This document shows, one piece after another, positions 21,640 through 30,900 of a stretch of DNA of 64,000 nucleotides; positions within the stretch are counted from its first letter, which is position 1, and each line of letters opens with the position of its first letter. Under the pieces are notes generated by a model. That model was not told the origin of the DNA. It did not search any database and saw only the letters and a program-made list of their open reading frames with translations. Made by a program: the position numbers and the translations under genes. The stretch spans positions 188,271 through 252,270 of the forward strand of contig NW_005178984.1 of NCBI RefSeq assembly GCF_000350225.1, read 5' to 3'. This DNA comes from Chondrus crispus (lineage: Eukaryota > Rhodophyta > Florideophyceae > Gigartinales > Gigartinaceae).

Positions 21640-23330
21640 ACTGCCACCACCGAGCCGAACGTCGCTTACAGAGGAGGAGGGAGGGCTTGGCTGTCGGAGT
21701 GCGCGGTATGAGTTGGTGAGATGGACTGTGGGGATGTTGGGAAGGCGGGGAGGGCTAGAGGGTCGTGATTTGGAAGTGGCCCAAATTCAGCCAAGGCCCA
21801 AATTCAGCCGGTGAGAAGGGTACTGTAAGAAGGAGCGTCCCCGATCGAGAGTTATGACACAGCATCCATTGGATGCAGGTCTCTTGCTCTGGATGCAATT
21901 ATTGTCGGATAAACGGTCCGATTGGGTGGTCCTAGAGTGTCTTTGACTCAGGCAGCAAGCTCGCGCGGAGCTTGCGCTGCTCTCGAGAGCGCGAGTCGGG
22001 CGAGGCGGAACCGCAGATCTCACGCAGGTGAGGGCTGCGAGTTGTTGCAGTGTGCCAACAAGTTGATGTTTATTCCGTCCTACCCTTTCTCTTTCACGCT
22101 GTAGCTCGAAGTTCGCTCTTAAGATATTTCCTGCCGTTTTCGCTTGCTCAATTGACTGTCGGTTGTCAATTGAGCAAAGACAGACAGCTCTAAATCCTCG
22201 ACCTTTCATCATCTCCTTTTTCTCTACTGTAGCCCTTATCATTCAACGTAGATGAATTGCAAATTGGGTCAATGCACACAGAATCTTGACATCGGATGGG
22301 GCATCATAAAGGTCTACGTCAATACAGCTCGACAATTATTGCCTGTCAGTATGGGCAAGTTTCGATGTGTAGGCAATTTATTTATTGCCTGTGTAGGCAA
22401 TCATTGATGTGTAGGCAATTTTTGATGTGCCGGCATTTCTCGCCGTGTACTGTATGTAGGCAGTTGTTGCTAATTTTATCTTTTGAGGATGCTTCTCGGT
22501 TGGCCTTCAACGGCGTATTATCATAAAATGATTATACTGCTCAATATTTTGGTTACTGAATATACACTTTAATTGAATGCGAAAGGAAGCAACCATCCAT
22601 ATTCAGATGCCGAGCGTTCACTAACGTTGTCCGTAAAATAACGCGTTGCCCACAAACTCGCTGGACGTAAAGTAAACCCGAGTTTGAAAAATCCCACCAC
22701 GAGTTTTGCGGACTGGCCTCCAGCAAGGTACCTGCCCGCAACAAACGCAAGTCTGGTACATCGTTGTGCCGTCCGACGGATCACGTGCACTTAGGCGAAT
22801 ACTCGCTGAAGCGAATATTGTAGCTCGCCGCAAGGATAGAATAGTTCTCAGTCGAAAGGGCGATGTGTTTCGTCTTCTTGACGGGCTGAGGGGGGCCGTT
22901 TAGAGAGGACCGCTTTTAGAAGCTTCTACTTGTCTGTCTTATGCGATTGCTTTAGCGGCATATGTGGCAGATCTTGTGGTGCTTCGATCCGTTGATGGAC
23001 TCTGGGTAGATGAAGTGATAGCGGCGTCCATGACGCAAACCGGTACGAACCGTGCAGTATGAGACTCGTTTGTGCTGATGAGAGAGCGGAAAGCTGACTT
23101 CGCTTTCCTTCAAGACGGGTCGATCCGGCACTGCCGTACAGTAATCAGGCAGATGTGAAAACTCATGGAAAACTCACATGTCCCGAGTTTTCGGTATGCT
23201 GTGAGTTTTGCAAAACTCGTTGTCTGAAAATTTTGCAATCAGAGAATCCGAGCAATCTCGCGGCCAAAACACGTGTTTTCGCGACTTTACGGACAATGTT
23301 AGTATCGTTGTCCGTACATTGATATATTTT
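21640..23330. other. Intergenic stretch with small repeats
   Basis: No supported gene. Contains a perfect hairpin (ttgctcaattgac at 22144-22156 with gtcaattgagcaa at 22165-22177), three or four copies of tgtgtaggcaat around 22360-22420, and runs of short related strings (aaaactcatgg, aaaactcacatg, ttttgcaaaactcg) near 23155-23220. Confidence 0.5.
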
Positions 23331-25350
23331 TACAGTAGTCTCTCGATAATCGGAACCTGCAATAAAGGGAACTTCGCCATAAACGGAACCGACATCTGTC
23401 CACCGAGCTGGGAGAAGGCAAATTTTAATGAAAAAATAACTTCGGTTCCGCTCTTGATTAGCGGAACACACACAACGCTTCATTATAGCCTCTGCAGCTG
23501 CATTGTAGGTGCAATTCCCCTTTAAAATATAAAGAGTTCGTTTCCTTGTCTACTGTTCTGAACGAATAAATAGTTTCTCCTACTGTTCTGAACGGATAAA
23601 TAGCAGAAAAATGTATTTAGGCCAATAAAAGCAGCAAATGCATCTCCATTCCGAATCCCAACTCCCCGCTGAGCGACACGGCCACCATGGGCCACACACT
23701 TACCGTCCAACAGAAGAAAAAAATCGTCGAGGAAAGGGACCGACGTTTGGAGAAAGGCGAAAAAAGTACTCAGCAGGCACTGGGGCTTTGGGCGAAAATT
23801 AATTTCAAGCTGACCAGGACTCCGAGTAAATCCGCACTGTCACGGCTTTTCGCACAGTCTGCTTTTCTGCGCAAAAATAATCCCCGTCACATTGCAAAGA
23901 AAAGGCGCAACAGGCTGGGGAAAAATCATGCCCTGAAGGATGCACTGTTTAACTCGGTTTGCAAGCAGCATGCACGCCGCATCAACATTAATGGCGACAT
24001 GATTCGCAATAAAGCTCTAAAAATCCAGACATTAGCCAATGAAAAAATTCCAGGTGAACAACGAATTAATCTGAAGTTCTCTGAGGGGTGGTTGGATAAT
24101 TTTATGAACAGATGGAACCTCCGGGTTTTTAAATCCCATGGAGAGTCAGGTGATGCAGATGTGAATGCCTTCAGTCGCGAACTCCCAATACTGAGGGAAA
24201 TTGTGCCACAGTATGCCAAAAAGACGTCTTTAATGCCGATGAGTGCGGATTATTTTTTTCTATGGCTCCGGATAAGACGACTGCGGCAGAACCGCTACCA
24301 GGGCGTAAAAAAGCAAAAGAAAGAATCACCTTTATGCCATGTGCAAACGCTGATGGCAGCGAAAAGTTTGAGTTGATGGTCATAGGACACGCCTGGAAAC
24401 CTCGCGTCTTTAAAAAGAAAACTGGAGCTGAGCTGGGCTTTGACTACCACGCGAACAAGAAAGCATGGATGACAAGCACTCTGTTTTATGACTGGCTTCG
24501 TCGTTTTCACTCATATGTTTGCAGTTCGCCAGGACGCAAGGTGCTACTGCTGATTGACAATTGTAGTGCTCATGGAACTGCTGAGACGTTGCCAGAGATG
24601 CCCATCCTTCGCATAGTTTACCTTCCGTCCAACTGTACATCGAAGGTACAGCCCATGGATGCAGGATTAATTGCAGCACTAAAGCTTCGCTACAAAAAAC
24701 TACATATGGACAGAGCTTTAGACAAACTCGAGGCGGACGTCAAGAAGATTTACAAAGTTGATGTTTTAACGGCTATGAGGTGGTTTAAGCGTGCGTGGAA
24801 TGACCTTCCTGGCGAACTCATCCACAATTGTTGGAAGCACATTGGTCTTCTTTTTGGCCCACAGAATGCGAATGTGGAAGAAAATGAAATGGCAATGGCT
24901 GCAGAGCTCGAGCATCAAGTTTGTGGTTTAGTGACGCCGGCTCAGCGCATGAGCATTGCCGAGCTTCTGAACCCTCAGGGAGAAAGTGATTGCTTGCAGG
25001 CTATGACGGACGAGGAAATGGTTACTTCTATTTTATCTGGGATAGTATCTGATGAAGAGAGTCCTGAAAACTCTGATGACAAGACGAATGGCGGTGGACT
25101 CCCTGGAGCTAAAAAGCAGCTTCAGGCTCCTGCTCTTACCAAGAGAATTGCAGACTGTGCTGGGGCGGACTCTGCATTATTGAGTTCGGTAAGGAAGCTG
25201 CAAACATTCGTCCGACTGGAAGCGAGTCGCTCTGCGGAGCAGACGACTCTGGATATGTTTTTCCAATAAAAATATGAGATACTTGAATGATTGGTAAGAA
25301 ACGCGTGGTATGACAACTTTTGATAAGCGGAACTGCCCGATGAGCTGAAC
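23331..25350 (+). mobile_element. Tigger/pogo-family DNA transposon (right end unclear)
   Basis: The left end TA-CAGTAGTCTCTCGATAATCGGAAC (23331 on) fits the TA target and CAGT start typical of Tigger elements. It is followed by spaced ggaac strings (gggaac, acggaacc, gcggaac), which are usual subterminal repeats. On the right, gataagcggaactgcccgatgagctgaacc (about 25322-25352) resembles a matching subterminal block, but a proper inverted terminal repeat was not found, so the right boundary is approximate. Confidence 0.65.
23687..25269 (+). pseudogene. Tigger-like DDE transposase, one frameshift
   Basis: Frame 1 (23687-24376) gives the CENP-B-like DNA-binding N-terminus (GHTLTVQQKKKIVEERDRR, then a second helix-turn-helix region ending FSEGWLDNFMNRWNLR) and reaches the first catalytic Asp region (MSADYFFLW). 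The frame shifts near 24.26 kb. Frame 2 (24262-25269) continues with ITFMPCANADG, the second Asp (LLLIDNCSAHG), LPSNCTSKVQPMDAGLI and the usual end QTTLDMFF. The element would cut and paste at TA sites; the shift disables it. About 500 residues in total, normal for the family. Confidence 0.85.
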
Positions 25351-26453
25351 CAGATCCTTTCCACCACTTGGTTCCTTTAGGGGATATTTCCTATACCCAT
25401 GTCGGAACAGACGCGCGTTCAGGTGGGCTGAAATTAAGCGCAAATTTACTTCGGTCTGACGGAGTGCGCATTGGCTAGAAAAAAATCTGGAAAATTTTCA
25501 AAGCGCACAGGGCCAAATTTGATTATTTTATCATACCGGATGGACGTCGAAAATTGCCGACATGCATCCGACGGCAGCCGTTGGCCGGATGGACGTCATC
25601 CTCGCTGTCATGTCGCGTCATTGATCCCGTTCGTCGCTGTCACGATATCATTCACGGTTCCCCTAGTCAGGCCCCTGAATCCCGACGCGCATCTACTGGC
25701 TGGCGCTCCTCGTAACGCGCGTCTATTGGATCACTACTGATCTCACTTACTCTGTCCGTTCCACTCCTTCCCCCGCCCTGAATGACCACATACTGTATGA
25801 GACAATCTCATCCGCGCGCTCTCTGGAACCACACCGCTCCCCTTCCGTACTCGTGTTGCCCCTCCCCCAACGCGCCCGCCTTCTTACGACTATCCCTATA
25901 CCCATGGGTTGGACGGATGGGAGGTTAGGCGTCGAAAATGGCATCGCTATTGAAGATTCCTGGGATGGAAGGCCTACTGGCTCCATAAAATATCTGCAAA
26001 AATTATATCAAAGCACGGGCCAAAACACTCCCCACGCTCCGTGGAGGATGGAAGTCCTGAATCTCGGACGGAAGGCCTATTCGTCGGATGGAAGGTTTCA
26101 TCGCTGGTTTCATCCCTGTCGCAGCCCTCGTTATGATCATTCTTGACATGGCACTCACCTGTTGGCTACTTTGAATCCCACTCTTCCCGCCTTTCAGGTT
26201 TGAATGCCCTTTTTCCCGCCTTAAACTGTACTCACTGGCTCTCTCTCTTTTGACTGCTGCTTTCCATCTAAGACACCCATCCATTGGCCATTCCCTCTGG
26301 AGACACCCATCCATTGGCCATTCCCTCTCGGGACACCCATCCATTGGCTACAGAATTCGTACAACTATCACCTCGCACATCTACGCCTTCGCCCTGACAC
26401 TGTGACTTTCATGCAATCGTTCTTTTCATCCAGGACACCCGTCCATTGGCTGT
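25270..26453. other. Intergenic stretch with short tandem repeats
   Basis: No gene recognised. It holds ccggatggacgtc twice (about 25537 and 25593). Between about 26269 and 26450 there are three to four copies of a roughly 33-bp unit built on gacacccatccattggccattccctct. Confidence 0.5.
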
Positions 26454-27990
26454 GGATTAGGGATTAGGGGTTTAGGGGATTAGGGGATTAGGGGTTATTA
26501 GGGGATATTCGCTATGTTTAGTTCTGGCGTCAGTTCCCGCGGGACGATACGTTTTTGTCAGATGTCAGGATCGATACGTAATGACAAAAAACGTATCGTC
26601 CAGGCCTGATTCGACGTATGTGCGATTTTGGTACTGTCTACGGTATATGGCCCAAAACGTATCGTGCCGGGCGGTTTTAACGGCGACAGTTTTCTGGTGG
26701 GACGATACGTTTTAGGCCGATTTACACGGCGGCACCCCCATACGCGCTGTATTGGCAACATTGCTGTTGGGAATTTCTGATTAAAATTTTGCCGACGGCG
26801 GCGCACAGCCAATAAAATGTCAGTGCGCAAAATTTAGTTTTTGCCGTGTGCGATTAGAGGCGCATGAGCAATATTATTAACTTCATATTTTATCACGTAC
26901 CGTGTCCCTCGTCTGGCAAGATTGTCAGATGCCCAAAACGTATCGTGCTGGGTGGGGCAATTACAGCAGGCAGATTTAGTGGCAGGGCCTTATACTGCAC
27001 TGACGGCGTCGCAGTGCGCATGTACGAGTTACACAATAAGGCGGCGTAATTTATGTCCTGAACATCAAAGCTTTCTAAGTTATTTACTGCGCGAAATTGA
27101 AAAGCGCCGTATGCAGGTTTCGATGATCGTTGCCTCAACGACGCATTTTGGACGGGTGTGTCAGAGATTCGTTGGGGAGGGATGCGCGCACGATGCGTTC
27201 TGGAGAGGTGCGTCTAGGATGCGAGCTGAGGGGGTGCGAGAATGATGCGTTGGAAGGGGTGCCAGAATGCTACGTTGGAGAGGGGTGCGCTCGTGATGTG
27301 TTCTATAGGGGTGCGCTCATCATTCGTTTTTGAGGGATGCCAGAATGATACGTTCGAGAGGGGTGCGCCCACGACGCGTTCTAAGGGGGTGCGAGATTGA
27401 TGCGTTCGGGAGGGGTGCGCCCATGATGCGGTCTAGAGGGGCGCGAGAACAATGCATTTTGGAAGGGTGCAAGAATGATACGTTCGGGACGGGTGCGCCC
27501 ACGATGCGTTCTGAAGGGGTGCGAGAATGATACGTTCGAGAGGGGTGCGCCCATGATGCGTTCTGGAGGGGCGCGAGAACGATGCGTTTTGGAAGGGTGG
27601 GAGAATGATACTTTGGAGAGGGCTACTCGCAAGACGCGTCCTGCAAGGGGCCTGAACGGTGCGTTTGCATGTTTCTTTTCTGTTTCAGCTACTTCTGTAG
27701 TAGATGGCCGTTACGAAAGCACAAGTGTAACTTTTGTGGGGTTGTTTGTGTAGTGGAGAAACAGCAAAACGGCACAATTGGTGAGCATAGCAGTTGGATA
27801 TGGCGCGACGTAGAAGATGTATAAATGAATGATTCAACAAAAACGGCGGGTAGTGATCGCACGGGCACATGGAAATGTGAGGATCGCTGTGACATGTGAA
27901 TGGTTCCGTTTTTGAGAAGATTGAAGCTTTCTATCGTTGAGACTTTATTGAAAATGTGGTCCTAATACTGCAGTATGTGGATATCGAAAA
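26454..27990 (-). repeat. Downstream tail of RecQ-recombinase element, copy 1
   Basis: From the outer end inwards: a degenerate telomere-like tract (26454-26505, repeated gattagggg), the start of the duplicated sequence (gctatgtttagttctggcgtcag, about 26511), five perfect copies of ACGATACGTTTT in both orientations (26544, 26588, 26654, 26702, 26935), and a minisatellite of 26-28-bp units at about 27125-27640 (gcgagaatgatacgttcgggaggggt type). The last 350 bp before the gene are unique sequence shared with copy 2 at 60.4-62.3 kb. No gene is seen in it. Confidence 0.75.
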
Positions 27991-30900
27991 CTACTGGCAG
28001 TCCAGTTGGAGAAGACCTTGATGTATGGCCCAAGCCAGTGGGAGCCATATTGTCAGAGGCATATCGTCGTTATTCTCGTCAGCGGACTCTATGGATGCAT
28101 CCGAGAAGATGACGGCTAAGTCCTTCTCAGTGACCCGGGCCGGGCGGTCACGAAGAACGGAGTTGAAGCGGCAAAGGATTTCGGAAGGGAACAGGTTTTC
28201 AGCGATCTGTTGCTGGAAAGACTTCATTCGCCAAAGGTTCCAGGCGAGTGATATCATAGGACGTAGATCGCAACGACCGTATTGGCCGAATGTGGGGTGA
28301 AGTGGTTGGCCAAGGCAGTGCGAGAGGCGGCAATCATAGCACTTGAGAGGGACTTTTCTTGGGACGGGGCAAGACGGGACGAAATGGGTCGTAGAGAAAC
28401 AGGCATAGCAGCTTCTTTCCATGAATGGACAGTCATTCTGAGGATGTTCCGTACCGGAACGGCGGGGAGAAGCGTGGCATAAGAGACACGTCGTCTTGGT
28501 TAGGAAGAGGAATTGAGTTACTAAATGAACCGTGGATTCGGGGTCAATTGCCTGGAAGTGACTAAATGGCAACGATAGGGGAGGTGACGGGGAAGGCAAA
28601 GGGTTTGTGGGAACATTAGGTTGGGTTTGGCGCGCCATACTGGGAGAAGTTCGTAAGCTCTTGAATGAATTTCTTCCCGATGGTGGAAGTGATGCGGGCC
28701 GTTTGCCCGAAAGGACTTGCTTCAAACATGGTGACGCCATCGGAAGTGACCGTGGACGGACTGGAAATGGTGCTTGCTGCATTGAAGGTGATGCTGAAGG
28801 CAGCAAACGTTCACTTGATTGTTGTGGGGAGAAGCTAAGGATTCTTCGAACTGGAGGGGCTGGAGGGGGGTTGGTTGGAGCGGATTGCTCAAGCAAGAGA
28901 AGCATTTCATCGAAGTTGTGCTGCGTGGATGTGGTGGCTCCGATTTGGTTTTGCCGTTGAGGCTGGAGATGGTTTTGATTTTGATCTTGATGTGGAGGTG
29001 GCAACTGCGATTGCGATGGTGTAGTGGGAAGCGAATGTTGCTGAGACTGGGATTGCGAATTTGCATCCCAAGGTCTAGAGGTATCCGGTGTGTGAAATTG
29101 TGAACTCTGAGGGGTGTGCGGTGCATTAGTTGGCTGGGAGGGGAACATAGATCTGCAAACATCGCACCAGACTGCGTGCTTGTCGAAGCGACAGACACCA
29201 GAGACTTGGCCATCCATGGCTGTGTAAAGTGCATCTTTGCGGCAATCCGTGGTAGTGAGGACCCAATTCATCATCTCGTTTCGGTTCGTTACTGCGAGAT
29301 CATTTTCGTCAATGTTGCCCTTTTTGAGAAGGGAGGTTTCGAAGCTCTTATTGTACTGGGTTGAGTTTAGGACGAAGACGAATGCGTGGTGTCCGTCGCG
29401 TCCAGACCGGCCACTCTCCTGTGCAAAGTCGACGAGGCTTCTTGCGGCGCCAAGATGAACTGTTGCTCGAACATCTGGAACATCTATTCCGGTTCCGAAG
29501 GCGGACGTACAAACCATAATACGGAACAGAGTTGAAGGTACGAGGTCCTTGGTTGTTATGATGTCGTAGAGCTCTTCGTTTGCTGTCCAGTCGTTGTGGG
29601 CCTTTTCGCGAGCTTCTTTAGTGAGACCGGCATGATATATGAGCGGCTCGACTGCGATGCGTTGATTGGAGTGGGCAACACTTCCTTGTGCATATGCGGC
29701 CGTCAGGGCTTTGTGGAGAGAAGTTGTTTCTTGGCGCGTCAGGGCGAAAGCGATGATTCTATATATTTTGGGCAACGGCTTTGGGGCGTTGGTGCAATCG
29801 AGGAAGTGCTGATGCAGAAAGCTTACTGCATTCATCTTCATGACTTCTTGTGCGGTGGCAAAGGAGCCTTCAGGAGTGCGAGTGTTTAGGCCCGGGTCAG
29901 AGTCGTCACTGAAGGTATGAACAACAAACTCGAGATTCCTTCTTTGAGAAGGCATTGAGAAAAGGAAGGCTGTGTTAATGCCGTGGCGCTCTAGAATGAT
30001 TCTTCTCTCGCAGGGTGGGACGGTGGCACTGAGGAGTACACGAGGGACTGACTTTGGGATGATAGAAAGGGATCGACGCAAAAACTTCAATTCAGGGCGG
30101 AAATGATGCCACATGGCTGTGAGATGAGCCTCATCAATGACTACTCGAGAGAGCCTGTTAGTATCCATAAGTCGAACAACCAGCTCTTTGAAAGACGGCC
30201 GCGACAACTGTTCGGCCGTGAAGATGTAGAGGTCGGCAAATTCCAGTGATCCTTGTCCATTCGCGCAATGTGATGCGAGTAGGGCGAAGTTTGTCGCGCG
30301 CCTCATGTACTCCGATACAAGGGCCTTGAGGGGAACGACTACGATAGTGGACTTGATATTCTTTTCCATGAAAGCTGGTAGAAGGACTGCCATAGACTTG
30401 CCTGATGCGGTGGGCATCAGTACGAGGGTGTTGTTCTGCGACGCGGACACAGTGGCTGTGACAGCAAACTGCGTTTGAGACATGAATTCCGCAGATTTAG
30501 AACGTGTGGCCTTTTTGAGAGCGGACAGTAGAGGCCTGACGAGGGGAGGGAGGATATGGTTCGGGGGGTTATCGAGGCGAATACTGTGATTGGAGTGGGA
30601 CCCTACAGCGAAAGTGTTGGGGAATTTGAGAGCAGAGGGGTTTGGCTGCAGTTGTTGCAGTTCGTTTGCTGTGCTTTCGTTGAGAGCATGAAGGAGGGGT
30701 TTCGGTTGATGAACCTGGAAGACGGGCTGCGGCTCATGTTGGGATAGCGAGGTCACTCGAGACTGGAGTTGCTGTGAATGTTGGAGGGGGAGCGGTTGTG
30801 AAGAAGCGCGGTCACTATAAAATGACGGCAGCTTCAGATGGCGGTGCCATTCATGGGAGAATTGGCGGTGCTTTGTTAGCGTGGCGGCGGGACAGTCGGG

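Noticed and set aside
27125-27640. Possible CRISPR-like array
   Set aside because: Units are contiguous and vary gradually with no unique spacers; the context is eukaryotic, so this is a minisatellite.
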